Assembly: GCA_018003515.1 (NCBI GenBank)
Contig: JAGNDO010000015.1
Coordinates: 37,773-96,964, forward strand
Reading direction: 5' to 3'
Source of the DNA: Caldilineaceae bacterium
GTDB lineage: Bacteria; Chloroflexota; Anaerolineae; Caldilineales; Caldilineaceae
DNA: 59,192 nt
The notes below the pieces were generated by a model. That model was given only the letters and a program-made list of their open reading frames with translations. It did no database searches and was not told where the DNA came from. The position numbers and the translations under genes are program-made. Shown piece after piece: positions 37,184 through 46,228 of this stretch (position 1 is its first letter; every line of letters starts with the position of its first letter).

Positions 37184-37288
37184 AAGCGTCCCTCGTTGAG
37201 TGAATGGAATGGTAGATGACTATCGATGAGCCAAGAGTAAGGAGTGCTGGTGGGCTGGGGGCTGTTGAGAACCTTTGTCACTGGCCTA

Positions 37289-37317
37289 ATAGTAACCGAT
37301 TTTGGGCAAAAGTTCAA
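37289..37317 (-). promoter_or_regulatory. Promoter of the glgC pair
   Basis: On the minus strand TTGAAC (37317-37312), a 17-base spacer and TACTAT (37294-37289). It lies about 105 bases before the glgC start. Confidence 0.6.
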
Positions 37318-37339
37318 CCAACTAGAAGTGGGTTTCTTT

Positions 37340-37368
37340 TTGATTTATGGTCCACCAACTGGTATAAT
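37340..37368 (+). promoter_or_regulatory. Promoter of the 37556 gene
   Basis: TTGATT (37340-37345), a 17-base spacer and a perfect TATAAT (37363-37368), giving a leader of roughly 180 bases. Confidence 0.65.
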
Positions 37369-37446
37369 TTCAGATTGCATAAGTAGTTGTTAAGAGCCAT
37401 TCCCTGTAGGCAAATGGTAAAAATACGGGTGTGAACGAAATGAGCT

Positions 37447-37512
37447 GACGGAATAGGCATCCCCAAGATGCCGGCCCGGTCGCCTCTGATGAGGATACCC
37501 CCTCGTTCCGTC
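37447..37512 (+). ncRNA. Candidate structured 5' leader (three-way junction)
   Basis: The outer stem GACGGAA (37447-37453) pairs with TTCCGTC (37506-37512). Inside, GGCATC/GATGCC (37456-37472) forms one hairpin and CCTC/GAGG (37483-37494) another. GAGG can alternatively pair with CCTC at 37501-37504, so two exclusive folds are possible. I recognise no known riboswitch class. Confidence 0.4.
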
Positions 37513-37555
37513 CGTTGAAACTACCCAAAACAGTTGACAAGAATTGGAGGAACCG

Positions 37556-39145
37556 GTGCTGGAGCGTACAACCCAAACTGCCGCTTTTTGGCGTGATCGA
37601 TTTGAAATTACCCCGGCTGACTTGGACCATATCTATGCCAAGATTCTGGATGCCCAACTCTCCCTGACCACGGAGCAGTTGGCCTTGTCAGTGATCGAAG
37701 AGTATCTGCGCCGGGAAAGCGCCCACATGGAGATGGAACTGGCCAAAGGTCAGATCTATCAGCCCAAGGACGTGTACGAAGTGAACCAGGCGCTGGTCTT
37801 CCCGGCCCTGGATTTTCAGGTGGGCACCATCACCGGCTTGCGCGCTGGCCGCAACCCGGAGCATGGCCCCTTCTCGGTCATCACCGTCAAATTTGACGAA
37901 AATGACGAGGAGAAAGAATTTGCCGCCGGCCTGGGTAGCCCCCATCGCCTCAATCAGAATAATGGCAGCGGCCTGATGGATGAAGCCTCCCTGCTCTCCG
38001 CGGCGGAGATCTTCTCCCTCTATCGAGATGACACCCTGGACAGCCTGCTCTTTGCCCTGGAAGAGGGGGAGCGGGCGGAAGAATTTGTGCAGGTTAGCGG
38101 ACGCTGGTTGCTGGCAGATATGTTGGCCGAGGTGCATGTGGGCCATCTAAACATCGCCGAGGCGCTGGTGGAAATGGCTGCCAAGCCCATCTCGATCCAG
38201 AAGATGCTCTCTGATCTGGATCTGGAGACGGATGTCTCCCCCACCATGCAGGTGATCAGCATGGAACATGCCTTGCGCCAGGATGGCCGCTTTGACCAAC
38301 TGGGGACCAGCAGCGCCCCCCTCTGGTATCTGCGCCGCCTTGAGCCGATCGAGGCTTTGGAAGTCCCCAACATTTTGCGCCACCGGCCTCTGCGCTATAA
38401 TCGCGCCCTGCTCAGTGTAGAATTGTTGCAGCTTGAATGGGAATTGGACGACGAGTGGGGCGAAAGCGGCCTGAGCAGCGCCGTGCCCAGCATGGTCCCC
38501 AGCACCAGCCTCAGCCTCACCTATCCCCACCGGCGGGCCGGCACCCTGCCCCTCAACGGACGCACCCGCAGCTTCTTCCCCGCGGGGGAGAGTGGCCGCT
38601 CTATGGTCACCTTGATCGGAGGCCGCTTTGGCAACCGCATGGCTGGCTGGGTGGTTCACGAAGGGCGCTACGTGTGCGGGTTGGGCGGATGGATGGAGGA
38701 ACACGGCATTCCCGTGGGGGCCCACATCACCCTGGAACGCACCAATGTGCCGGGTGAAATTCTGGTAGATTTCCGTCCCCGGCGGCCCAAGCGAGAATGG
38801 GCCCGCTTCGCCAGCCTGGATGGGGATGGCTCCTTGACCTTCACCATGAACAAGGTCCAAATCGGCTGCGAGTATGACGAAAATCTGATCGTCACCGAGG
38901 AAGATCCGGAAACAATGGATCGTCTGCGCGCTCACCTGGCCGATGGCTCCATGTCCCTGGAAGAGATGGTGGAAATTGTGGTGCTGGGGCTGATCAGCCT
39001 CAACCCGGCCGGCAACGTCCACGCCAAGACGGTCTACAGTGGGGTCAACCTGCTGCGGCGCTGTGCGCCCGGTCCCATTTTCCATGCCCTGATCAGCAAT
39101 CGCAAATTCCAGGATTTGGGCGGCGGGCTGTTCGCACTCAACTAA
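37556..39145 (+). CDS. Conserved protein of unknown function
   Basis: A 529-residue soluble protein I cannot name. GTG 37556 is preferred because GGAGG ends five bases upstream; TTG 37544 is in frame but overlaps that binding site. The N-terminal ~90 residues are helical (DLDHIYAKILDAQLSLTTEQLALSVI); about 195-265 contains a winged-helix-like segment (ISIQKMLSDLDL ... MEHALRQDGRFDQLG), reminiscent of HARE-type or RNA polymerase delta-like helix-turn-helix folds. The C-terminal half is beta-rich (MVTLIGGRFGNRMAGWVV) with many Arg. A nucleic-acid role is plausible inference only. A structured leader precedes it and a second unknown gene follows. Confidence 0.75.
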   Translation: MLERTTQTAAFWRDRFEITPADLDHIYAKILDAQLSLTTEQLALSVIEEYLRRESAHMEMELAKGQIYQPKDVYEVNQALVFPALDFQVGTITGLRAGRNPEHGPFSVITVKFDENDEEKEFAAGLGSPHRLNQNNGSGLMDEASLLSAAEIFSLYRDDTLDSLLFALEEGERAEEFVQVSGRWLLADMLAEVHVGHLNIAEALVEMAAKPISIQKMLSDLDLETDVSPTMQVISMEHALRQDGRFDQLGTSSAPLWYLRRLEPIEALEVPNILRHRPLRYNRALLSVELLQLEWELDDEWGESGLSSAVPSMVPSTSLSLTYPHRRAGTLPLNGRTRSFFPAGESGRSMVTLIGGRFGNRMAGWVVHEGRYVCGLGGWMEEHGIPVGAHITLERTNVPGEILVDFRPRRPKREWARFASLDGDGSLTFTMNKVQIGCEYDENLIVTEEDPETMDRLRAHLADGSMSLEEMVEIVVLGLISLNPAGNVHAKTVYSGVNLLRRCAPGPIFHALISNRKFQDLGGGLFALN

Positions 39146-39149
39146 AAAA

Positions 39150-39230
39150 TCGAGATTGGGAGACTAGGAGATTGAGAGATTAGAGGTGGACGAGCAGCCC
39201 AATCTCCTAATCTCCTAGTCTCCCAATCTC
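39150..39230. repeat. GAGATTGG palindrome
   Basis: GAGATTGGGAGACTAGGAGA and its reverse complement at 39201-39230 flank a short spacer. It lies between the two conserved unknown genes. Confidence 0.9.
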
Positions 39231-39280
39231 AGGCCGAAGGCCCAATCCCCCCACACCAAACGAAAACGGAGGTCAACTTC

Positions 39281-39724
39281 ATGACGGCAACCAGAAATGT
39301 GAGGCGGCTCAATCGATTCCGCCCCAACGAAGATACAAAATTCCACATCGACTACAGTTGGTGGGAAGACACCGGGCGCAATTTCCGCCTCTATCTGCGG
39401 GATCAACTGTGCGCCGAGTGCCGGGATCGCTTTGCGGACCATCGAGACACAGAGGATGTGGATTGGGTGGACCCCTCCACCGGCGAGGTACACCGCACGG
39501 ATGCCCTGTGGGAATGTCTGCGCACCCGCTGCGCCAACGACCCGGACTTCATCAACGAGAAGCTGCCCTTGGCCTCGGCCTGTTTCCGGGTCTTCTTGGC
39601 CAACAACAACACCCCCCTCTCCCCCAGCGAGCTGACCCAACTCCTGCCCTGGAAACCCGCCGACGCCATCCTCGGCGTCCTCGGCGGCCAGCGCGTCTAT
39701 TTGGGCTTGCGCCCGACTGAATGA
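39281..39724 (+). CDS. Conserved small protein of unknown function
   Basis: A 147-residue soluble protein. Start ATG 39281 follows ACGGAGGTCAACTTC. It contains FHIDYSWWEDTGRNFRLYLR, a possible metal site CAECRDRF with a later CLRTRC, and a C-terminal winged-helix-like part (TPLSPSELTQLLPWKPADAILGVLGG) that may bind nucleic acid. I recall similar proteins next to homologues of the preceding gene in Chloroflexota but cannot verify it. Function unknown. Confidence 0.75.
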   Translation: MTATRNVRRLNRFRPNEDTKFHIDYSWWEDTGRNFRLYLRDQLCAECRDRFADHRDTEDVDWVDPSTGEVHRTDALWECLRTRCANDPDFINEKLPLASACFRVFLANNNTPLSPSELTQLLPWKPADAILGVLGGQRVYLGLRPTE

Positions 39725-39858
39725 GCGGGTGAGCGGGTGAAGGGGTGAAAGGGTGAAAAAAGTGTCAAGAGCGGAGTAATTGCTCTTGACACTTTTTGTT
39801 TATCCCTTCACCCCTTCACCCCTTCACCCCTTCACCCCTTCACCCCTTCACCCCCTCA
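39722..39858. repeat. TGAGCGGG/TGAAGGGG palindrome with terminator core
   Basis: Plus-strand TGAGCGGG/TGAAGGGG octamers, then a core hairpin AAAAAGTGTCAAGAGC...GCTCTTGACACTTTTT (39757-39797), then CACCCCTT octamers. The core is a good bidirectional terminator. The right part provides the stop codon of the glycosyltransferase. Confidence 0.9.
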
Positions 39859-41086
39859 GCCCTTCAAAGTGGTCCAAATACCGTCGCGCCAACTGGGGCC
39901 AGCCTAGTTCGGTTTCGATGCGGTGGCGGCTGGTCGCGCCCAGGGTCAGGCGGAGGGCTTTGTCCTGGGCCAGGCGGGCGATGGCTTGGGCCAGGGCCAG
40001 GGGATCTTGTTCCGGCACGATCAGGCCGTTGACCCCATCGGCCACGGCCAGGGTATTCCCCGCGGCGTCCGTGGCGATGATGGGCTTGGCGCAGGACATG
40101 GCATCCAGCACGGTGACGGCGAGACCCGTGGCCGGTTTGGTCACGGCCGGCATCACGGCCACATCGGCCAGGTTGTAATAGACGCCCATGCGGTCAAAAG
40201 GCACATTGCCCAGCCAGTGGATGCGCTCACCCAGGCCAAACCCCTGGGCCATGCCCTGCCACACCTGCCACAGATCCCCCTCGCCGATCATCACCGTGTG
40301 GATGGGGGGCAGATCCACCCCCAGGCCGGGCAACAAAGCCAGGGCCTTGAGCAAATAGTCGAAGCCTTTTTTATAGACCATGCGCCCCACGGCCAACAGC
40401 ACGACCCCGTCCGCCGGGATGCCCAACTCGGCCCGCAGCTCGGCCACGCCCGCCGGGTTTGGGATGTGGGTGGTGGGGTCCACCCCATAGGCGATCAGGT
40501 CAAACTTGGCCGGGTCCGCGCCCAGGCGATTGACCGCCACATCCCGCAAGGACTCGGCGTTGGCACTGATCAGCCCGGCCTGGGCAAAAGTGAAGCGGGC
40601 CATGTTGCGGAAAACGGCGTTGCTGTCCGCCACCGTAGCGTCTGATCCGGGGATGGAGACGGCCACGGGAATGCCCAAAATCTTGCCCACCGTGGCGGCC
40701 ATGATGCCGTTGGGCAAGGCCCAGTGGGCGTGCAGCACATCCGGCCGAGCGCGCACGGCCCAGGCCAGGGTGGACGCGGCCCCCGCGGCCAGCATCAGCG
40801 GACTGAGCAGATAGTTGCTGCGCCGTAGTCCCATGTCCTTTTCCATGGAGCGCCCATAGCCGACGATGTGCTGGTCGTCCGCCCAGGCATAGCGATAGAG
40901 GCGCAGGTCCACCCGGCCCGGTCCAAATTGGGCCGACATAGGCCGGTCAAAGGCAGCGTCGAAGGGCGCGATCACCGTCACCTGGCTGCCTTGCCGGGCC
41001 AACTCTTCGCACAACGATTCCACAAAATGGCCCATAAAATCACCCACAAAGCGGGGATAATTATGAGTCAATACACCAATTTTCAT
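39848..41086 (-). CDS. Glycosyltransferase family 4 protein
   Basis: A 412-residue GT-B enzyme. The N-terminal domain has LTHNYPRFVGDFMGHFVESL and VLHAHWALPNGIMAA; the C-terminal nucleotide-sugar domain has LLAVGRMVYKKGFDYLLKAL and GLAVTVLDAMSCAKPIIATD. The EX7E motif is weak: the expected first Glu is Thr and the second is Asp. It probably adds a sugar to a lipid or exopolysaccharide precursor in the cytoplasm; the substrate is unknown. The C-terminal stop lies in the CACCCCTT repeat. The ATG at 41086 is the natural family start. Confidence 0.88.
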   Translation of the reverse strand: MKIGVLTHNYPRFVGDFMGHFVESLCEELARQGSQVTVIAPFDAAFDRPMSAQFGPGRVDLRLYRYAWADDQHIVGYGRSMEKDMGLRRSNYLLSPLMLAAGAASTLAWAVRARPDVLHAHWALPNGIMAATVGKILGIPVAVSIPGSDATVADSNAVFRNMARFTFAQAGLISANAESLRDVAVNRLGADPAKFDLIAYGVDPTTHIPNPAGVAELRAELGIPADGVVLLAVGRMVYKKGFDYLLKALALLPGLGVDLPPIHTVMIGEGDLWQVWQGMAQGFGLGERIHWLGNVPFDRMGVYYNLADVAVMPAVTKPATGLAVTVLDAMSCAKPIIATDAAGNTLAVADGVNGLIVPEQDPLALAQAIARLAQDKALRLTLGATSRHRIETELGWPQLARRYLDHFEGLRG

Positions 41087-41128
41087 CGTCAAATCCCCTA
41101 GCTTCGTTATCGGGATGGGTGAAGCATG

Positions 41129-41198
41129 ATCCACGAATCTGCACGAATCGGCACTAATCAAAAAAGATTCGTGCCGATTCGTGCCGATTCGTGGATCC
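41129..41198. repeat. ATTCGTGCCG palindrome
   Basis: GATCCACGAATCTGCACGAA and its reverse complement form long arms built of decamers around CACTAATCAAAAAAGATTCG. Confidence 0.85.
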
Positions 41199-41320
41199 CA
41201 ATCTGTCCGCCCCCAGAGTATAGTTCGTAGAGACAGTTGACCCAAATTCGTTTCTACTTGCGCATCGCCCGTTCCTGTGCTAATCTACCGTCACTGAGGT
41301 TGCACATCGTGTGATCTCTG

Positions 41321-41350
41321 GGCGGAGACAATGGCGTCTCCGCCTTTTTT
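41321..41350 (+). terminator. Orphan rho-independent terminator
   Basis: GGCGGAGAC pairs with GTCTCCGCC and is followed by TTTTTT. No plus-strand gene ends upstream; it may end a short non-coding RNA or act as an attenuator. Confidence 0.7.
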
Positions 41351-41351
41351 G

Positions 41352-41381
41352 TTGCCTAGAAATCACTGCCGAGAGTATAAT
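41352..41381 (+). promoter_or_regulatory. Promoter of the acyl-CoA dehydrogenase/ETF operon
   Basis: TTGCCT (41352-41357), an 18-base spacer and TATAAT (41376-41381), directly after the orphan terminator. Confidence 0.5.
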
Positions 41382-41472
41382 GGGACCGTTGCCTTGGCTT
41401 TGCGCCAAGGCAGGACCACGAACCAATGCCCCAGCCGGGATTCATATTTCGCAAGCAAAAGGAGCAGCCTTC

Positions 41473-42690
41473 ATGACCTCAGTGACGAGCTTTTTGTTCA
41501 ACGAAGAACACGAGATGGTGCGCAAGATGGCCTACGACTTCACCCGCAAAGAGGTCCTGCCCATCATCAAAGAGTATGACCGCAGCCACACCTTCCCCAA
41601 GCACCTGCTGCCCAAGATGGCCGACCTGGGCTTTCTGGGCATCTGCCTGCCCGTGCGCTACGGCGGCGCAGGCATGGATTACATCGCCCTTGGGCTGGTC
41701 TCCGAAGCCCTGGAATATGGAGATTCGTCCATCCGGGAGACCGTGGCGGTGCATTTAGGGTTGCACGCCATGCCCATTTTCCAGTGGGGGACCGAGGAGC
41801 AGAAGATGGCCTGGCTGCCGGATCTGGCCTCCGGCACCCACATCGGCTGCTTCGGCCTCACCGAGCCGGGGGCGGGCAGCGACGTGGCGGGCATGGCCAG
41901 CCGCGCCCGGCGTGACGGGGAAGACTACCTGCTTTCGGGTGAAAAAATGTGGATTACGCTGGCAGATGTGGCGGATCGCTTCCTAGTCTTCGCCAAGACG
42001 GACCCGGAATTGGGGGCCAGAGGGATTAGCGCCTTCGTCTTGGAACGGGGTTGGGCAGGACTGACCACGGGCACCATCGAGGGCAAGATGGGCGTCCACG
42101 CCAGCAACACGGGCTGGATCGCCATGCAGGATGTGCGGGTGCCCGCCTCCCACCGCCTGGGCGAGGAGGGCGAGGGTTTCAAGATCGCCATGAGCTGTCT
42201 GGACAATGCCCGCTACGGCGTGGCCGCCGGGGCCGTGGGCATCATCCGGGCTTGCATGGACGAGTCCATCAAATACGCCTTTGCCCGCAAGACCTTTGGC
42301 AAGCCCATCGCCGAATATCAGCTCGTACAACAAATGATCGCCCAGATGCAACAGGATCTGGACGCCGGCGAACTGCTGGTGTGGAAGGCGGGCATGCTCA
42401 AAAACATGGGCGTGCGCAACACCCGGGAGACCAGCGCGGCCAAATGGTTCTGCACAGACGCCGCCCGCCTGGCCGCGGACAACGCTGTCCAGATCCACGG
42501 GGCCTATGGCTATTCCGACGAATACAACGTGGAGCGTCATCTGCGCAACAGCAAGAGCGCGGTGATCTACGAAGGCACCTCGCAAATCCACACCCTGATG
42601 CAGGCCGCCTACGCAATGGGCATGCGCCAGGACAAACCCCTGCGTTGCCCCATGCCCGCGTATGACGCGGAGATTTGGGGCGCTGAATAA
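41473..42690 (+). CDS. Acyl-CoA dehydrogenase
   Basis: A 405-residue FAD flavoenzyme that introduces the alpha,beta double bond in acyl-CoA and passes electrons to ETF. Motifs: [16 protein letters not shown] and GEKMWIT (FAD/substrate), [36 protein letters not shown] and the catalytic Glu in [14 protein letters not shown] at the medium/short-chain position. The chain-length preference cannot be read. AAAGGAGCAGCC precedes the ATG at 41473. Directly upstream of etfB/etfA, its redox partner. Confidence 0.94.
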   Translation: MTSVTSFLFNEEHEMVRKMAYDFTRKEVLPIIKEYDRSHTFPKHLLPKMADLGFLGICLPVRYGGAGMDYIALGLVSEALEYGDSSIRETVAVHLGLHAMPIFQWGTEEQKMAWLPDLASGTHIGCFGLTEPGAGSDVAGMASRARRDGEDYLLSGEKMWITLADVADRFLVFAKTDPELGARGISAFVLERGWAGLTTGTIEGKMGVHASNTGWIAMQDVRVPASHRLGEEGEGFKIAMSCLDNARYGVAAGAVGIIRACMDESIKYAFARKTFGKPIAEYQLVQQMIAQMQQDLDAGELLVWKAGMLKNMGVRNTRETSAAKWFCTDAARLAADNAVQIHGAYGYSDEYNVERHLRNSKSAVIYEGTSQIHTLMQAAYAMGMRQDKPLRCPMPAYDAEIWGAE

Positions 42691-42791
42691 AGCTCAACAC
42701 GTTCGCAACTGTTGATAAACAGTGTAAAAACTTGAAGGACTATACTGGAAAAAGTGCGTCCGCGCACACCCCAAGATGAACCACCCTTTCA

Positions 42792-42900
42792 ATCAATCCT
42801 GGTATCTTCTCAACAAGCCGGGGCTGGTCAACCCAGAAGTTCGACTTTTGCCAAAAGTCGAACTTCTTCGCCCCGGAATATTGAGAAGATATCAATCCTG
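42792..42900. repeat. Nested palindrome AATCCTGGTATCTTCTCAA
   Basis: The outer arms (42792-42821 and 42870-42900) and a core AGAAGTTCGACTTTTGCCAAAAGTCGAACTTCT form one long stem. It lies in the leader of etfB, ending just before the RBS. Confidence 0.85.
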
Positions 42901-42921
42901 AATCATCAAGGAGAATCGCCT

Positions 42922-43701
42922 GTGAAAATCGCGGTATTGATCAAACAAACCCCGGATACGGCGGAGCTGCCCAAGGTTTCGGCAGCCGACGTATCCAGCG
43001 GCCAGCTCTCGGTGACCCAGATCATCAACCCCTGGGACGAGTTCGCGGCAGAAGAGGCCATCAACCTGGCGGATCGCTTTGACGGCGACTCCTTCGCCAT
43101 CACCCTGGGCGACGGGGATGCCACGGACGGGCTGAAACACGCCCTGGCTATGGGCATCAACAACGCCGTGCTGGTGGACATGGGCGGCAGCGGACGCATG
43201 GACAGTTGGGCCACCGCCGCGGCCCTGGCCGGGGCCATCAAAGAGATCGAAGATGTGGACATCGTCCTGGCCGGCAAGATGAGCGTGGACGGCAACAGCG
43301 GCGTGATCTACGCCGGGGTGGCCAGCAAGCTGGGCTTCAACCTGCTCTCCAACGTGGCCAAGATTGTGGATGTGGCCGACGGCAAGATCGTGGTCGAGCG
43401 GGCCTACGAAGGCGGCACGGAGGTGGTCAGCACCCCCCTGCCCGTGGTGATCAGCGTCTCCAAGGAGATTAACGACCCCCGCTATCCCAGCTTCATGGGC
43501 ATCCGCAAGGCCAGCCGGGCCAAGATCCCCGCCCTGGCCATCGCCGACATGGATCTCGGCGACACATCCAACAAGACCGTCTGGTCCAACGTGCGCAAGC
43601 CCGAAGAGCGCAAGACCGAGGTGCAGATCTTCGATGGTGCCACTGTCCAGGAAAAAGCCGCCCAATTGGCCGATGCTCTGCTGGCCGAGAAAGTGATCTA
43701 G
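42922..43701 (+). CDS. etfB: Electron transfer flavoprotein beta subunit
   Basis: A 259-residue subunit binding AMP. GTG 42922 has CAAGGAGAATCGCC upstream and begins [13 protein letters not shown], the normal family N-terminus. Motifs [38 protein letters not shown] and [22 protein letters not shown], including the ETF-beta signature. It passes electrons from acyl-CoA dehydrogenases to the quinone pool via ETF:quinone reductase, which is not in the window. Confidence 0.96.
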   Translation: MKIAVLIKQTPDTAELPKVSAADVSSGQLSVTQIINPWDEFAAEEAINLADRFDGDSFAITLGDGDATDGLKHALAMGINNAVLVDMGGSGRMDSWATAAALAGAIKEIEDVDIVLAGKMSVDGNSGVIYAGVASKLGFNLLSNVAKIVDVADGKIVVERAYEGGTEVVSTPLPVVISVSKEINDPRYPSFMGIRKASRAKIPALAIADMDLGDTSNKTVWSNVRKPEERKTEVQIFDGATVQEKAAQLADALLAEKVI

Positions 43702-43714
43702 GGGGAAAACTCAC

Positions 43715-44692
43715 ATGTCTATATTGGTTTGGATTGAACTATTTGACGGCAAGGCCAGCCACAACGGCTGGGAAGTCATGGGCAAGGGCCGAGAAGTAGC
43801 CGACGCCCTGGGCACGGAATTGGCCGCCCTGGTGATCGGGGACGGCGTGGGCGACGTGGTGGCCGAAGTCCAGGGCTACGGCCCGGACAAGGTCTTCGTG
43901 GCCGATGGGGCCGACTTTGGCGCCTATCGAGTGGCCGCGTACAGCGCCGCCACCAAGGCCGCCATTGCTGCGGCTGGGGCCACGGTCGTCCTGACCAGCG
44001 CCAGCATCCGCGGACGGGAACTGAGCGCGGTGGTGGCCAGTGATATGGACGCGGGTCTGGCCCCGGACGTGATCGACCTGGGCGTGGCCGAGGGCAAGCT
44101 GACCGGTATCCGCTCCATCTTCTCCGGCAACATCCTGGCGGACGTCAGCTTTACCAGCGGCGTGCAGTTTGCCAGCGTGCGCCCCCGCTCCTTCCCCACC
44201 CCGGATGCCGGTGCGGCCAGCGGCGAAGTCGTGGCCCTCTCGGTGGACGTCAGCGGCGTGGGCGAGCAGGTTTTGGAGGTGCGGGCCGCGGACAGCAGCG
44301 AAGTCAGCCTGACCGACGCCAACATCATCGTCTCCGGCGGGCGGGGCGTGCAGAAGGACCCGGAAGCGGGCTTCGAGCTGGTGGCGGATCTGGCCGATGT
44401 GCTGGGCGCTGCGGTGGGGGCCAGCCGGGCCGCGGTAGATGCCGGGTTCATCCCCTACAAGCACCAAGTCGGCCAGACGGGCAAGACCGTCAAGCCGGAT
44501 CTCTACATTGCCGCCGGGATCAGTGGGGCCATCCAGCACCTGGCCGGCATGGGCAACAGCAAGATCATCGTCGCCATCAACAAAGACGGCGAGGCCCCCA
44601 TCTTTGAAAAGGCCAACTATGGCATCGTGGACGACCTGTTCACCGTGTTGCCCGCGTTGACGGAGGAATTCAAGAAGCGATTGGGGAAGTAG
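43715..44692 (+). CDS. etfA: Electron transfer flavoprotein alpha subunit
   Basis: A 325-residue FAD-binding subunit, 13 bases after etfB. The C-terminal FAD domain shows [58 protein letters not shown] and [34 protein letters not shown] precedes the ATG. A diverged copy of its 3' end (encoding LTKEFKKRLG) lies at about 47373-47417. Confidence 0.96.
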   Translation: MSILVWIELFDGKASHNGWEVMGKGREVADALGTELAALVIGDGVGDVVAEVQGYGPDKVFVADGADFGAYRVAAYSAATKAAIAAAGATVVLTSASIRGRELSAVVASDMDAGLAPDVIDLGVAEGKLTGIRSIFSGNILADVSFTSGVQFASVRPRSFPTPDAGAASGEVVALSVDVSGVGEQVLEVRAADSSEVSLTDANIIVSGGRGVQKDPEAGFELVADLADVLGAAVGASRAAVDAGFIPYKHQVGQTGKTVKPDLYIAAGISGAIQHLAGMGNSKIIVAINKDGEAPIFEKANYGIVDDLFTVLPALTEEFKKRLGK

Positions 44693-44728
44693 GAGGCGGA
44701 GGAGCCGCGGAAGCGTGGCAAAATCAGA

Positions 44729-44773
44729 TCAAAATGGGGGACGCAGCGGATGCTGCGTCCCCCATTTTTGTTT
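44729..44773. terminator. Terminator hairpin GGGGGACGCAGC, copy 1
   Basis: AAAATGGGGGACGCAGC and GCTGCGTCCCCCATTTT around GGAT, followed by TTGTTTA. Bidirectional: ends etfA and the lipoprotein operon. Confidence 0.9.
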
Positions 44774-44828
44774 ATACTTGCTCTTCCATATCACCATGAG
44801 CGCTTTGCCTCTCTTTCGAAAGGGAAAG

Positions 44829-45452
44829 TTAACGAATCGTGCGAATCACGGAGGTAACGATCTCTTCTTCCGACGTTTGGAGTACACGTTGTCTTCCGGT
44901 CGGATTCACATAGTCATGGCGAGTGAGGGCGAGAACAAAGGTGACGTCGCCCGTCGGCAATGCCGCTCGCGGCAGTCGAATCAAGTGGTAATAAGATGCA
45001 GTTACGGCTGGCACCACAGGAGAATCGACAAAATGCACGTGAATATTAATCTCATTCTCCTGCTGAGTAATGTTAGTAATACAGAACTGCCAACCGCCGT
45101 TGCTCATGCTGGAGAAAGCTCCCACAACAAGAGATGTACCAAAGTCTACCGTCGACAGGTTAGCAATTGCCTCCTCATTTGATAGGTTAGCAAATGCCTC
45201 ATCATTGACGTGGGGTGTAATCTGGCCGAGATCCTGCGGTTCGGTGATGACGAACAGCCCAGCTTCCGTTTCCGGCCATAACTGAGTTGGTATGGGGTTG
45301 CGAGCGATGGTTTCAAAGGAAAGATTCTCAGGACCCTCCTCCTGTTGGGCCAGCTCTTCACAGGTGGGGGGCGGGGGCGGGTTCACCGGGGCAGGGAGAA
45401 AGCCCTGGCAGCCTGCCAGCAGCAGGGCCAGCACAACGAAGATTGGTTTCAT
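44829..45452 (-). CDS. PrcB-like lipoprotein 1
   Basis: A 207-residue lipoprotein: signal peptide with LALLLAGC lipobox, a Pro-rich linker, then a beta-rich domain. The C-terminal ~90 residues (DFGTSLVVGAFSSMSNGGWQFCITNI ... ASYYHLIRLPRAALPTGDVTFVLAL) follow the pattern of three other lipoproteins in this region and resemble the PrcB C-terminal domain. AAAGGAGTTCCCTA precedes ATG 45452. The frame stays open upstream to an ATG at 45620 with AGGAGG before it, starting MPWKRFGLLILMALCIGY. A longer 264-residue product with an extra N-terminal hydrophobic segment is therefore possible. Confidence 0.75.
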   Translation of the reverse strand: MKPIFVVLALLLAGCQGFLPAPVNPPPPPTCEELAQQEEGPENLSFETIARNPIPTQLWPETEAGLFVITEPQDLGQITPHVNDEAFANLSNEEAIANLSTVDFGTSLVVGAFSSMSNGGWQFCITNITQQENEINIHVHFVDSPVVPAVTASYYHLIRLPRAALPTGDVTFVLALTRHDYVNPTGRQRVLQTSEEEIVTSVIRTIR

Positions 45453-45646
45453 TAGGGAACTCCTTTCGGTGTAGAAAATGTGGTGCGTGGGCTCAGGACA
45501 TGGCGGCCTCTTTGCGGGGAGAACATCTACTACTTGAGCATCGGCCGTGCTGTCTCGGCTCAACACGTATCCGATGCAAAGCGCCATCAGGATCAGCAAT
45601 CCGAAACGTTTCCACGGCATGGTAAAACCTCCTTGTGTTTCAATAC

Positions 45647-46228
45647 CTAAGGGGCCGGCGGCACCGGGGTGAGCACGACGATCTGGAGCACCAGTTCGAC
45701 CTTCCCTGCTGGCAGATCGTCTTTGGACACCTTGACAAGATGATAGGGATATGTCTCCGCGGTTGTAGACGCCCAATAGGGATTGGGCTGCCAGAACTGG
45801 GCATCGACAATCAAGCGATTGTCCTGGCGGGTGATGCGCTGGATGACCGCTCTATAGTTGCTGCTCGGTTGGATTCCCTGGAACAGGGTGACGATAGCGT
45901 ATTTATCAAAACCCACTCCCTGGAGTAGCGGCCAGGTTTCCGGATTCACCTGATTCTGAATGGCCGTCGTGTCTTGTGCTGATGTCAATAGCAACAGTTG
46001 TGGTTCGGGCTTGCGGGCCTCTGCGAGGATGTTGGTATCCGATTCGTTCAGAGCGATGGTCTCGAAAGACACATCAACACCTTCCACGGGCGGGAACGTA
46101 GGGAAAGGAACTGGCTCGCTCGTCAAGGAAGTGGGCGTAGGCGGTGGCGTGGCTCGGGTCACGCATCCTGCCAGCAGCAGGGCCAGTACCGCCAATAGCC
46201 AACAGCTTGGTGTAAGAATGTGTTTCAT
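45647..46228 (-). CDS. PrcB-like lipoprotein 2
   Basis: A 193-residue lipoprotein with LAVLALLLAGC lipobox, Thr/Pro-rich linker and the shared domain: FDKYAIVTLFQGIQPSSNYRAVIQRI, then LIVDAQFWQPNP and ETYPYHLVKVSKDDLPAGKVELVL. The TxPYHLVKV block is the best match to PrcB_C. AAAGGAGACGTCC precedes the ATG. It sits downstream of lipoprotein 3 in the same operon, separated by a copy of the 30-residue peptide module. Confidence 0.75.
   Translation of the reverse strand: MKHILTPSCWLLAVLALLLAGCVTRATPPPTPTSLTSEPVPFPTFPPVEGVDVSFETIALNESDTNILAEARKPEPQLLLLTSAQDTTAIQNQVNPETWPLLQGVGFDKYAIVTLFQGIQPSSNYRAVIQRITRQDNRLIVDAQFWQPNPYWASTTAETYPYHLVKVSKDDLPAGKVELVLQIVVLTPVPPAP

Larger units (their letters stand above)
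37184..37555. other. Divergent regulatory region with structured leader
   Basis: A 372-base gap holding back-to-back promoters (minus 37289-37317, plus 37340-37368) and a structured 5' leader at 37447-37512. No open frame in it looks coding and no tRNA was found. Confidence 0.6.
41087..41472. other. Divergent intergenic region
   Basis: It holds an ATTCGTGCCG-type palindrome (41129-41198), a plus-strand terminator without an upstream plus-strand gene (41321-41350) and a promoter for the acyl-CoA dehydrogenase operon (41352-41381). No supported reading frame. Confidence 0.6.

Noticed and set aside
37447-37530. Hammerhead-like CTGATGAG ... GAAAC in the structured leader
   Set aside because: A CUGAUGAG box and a GAAAC exist, but no stem II or stem III closes them in the required order, and the segment before the outer 3' strand lacks GAA.
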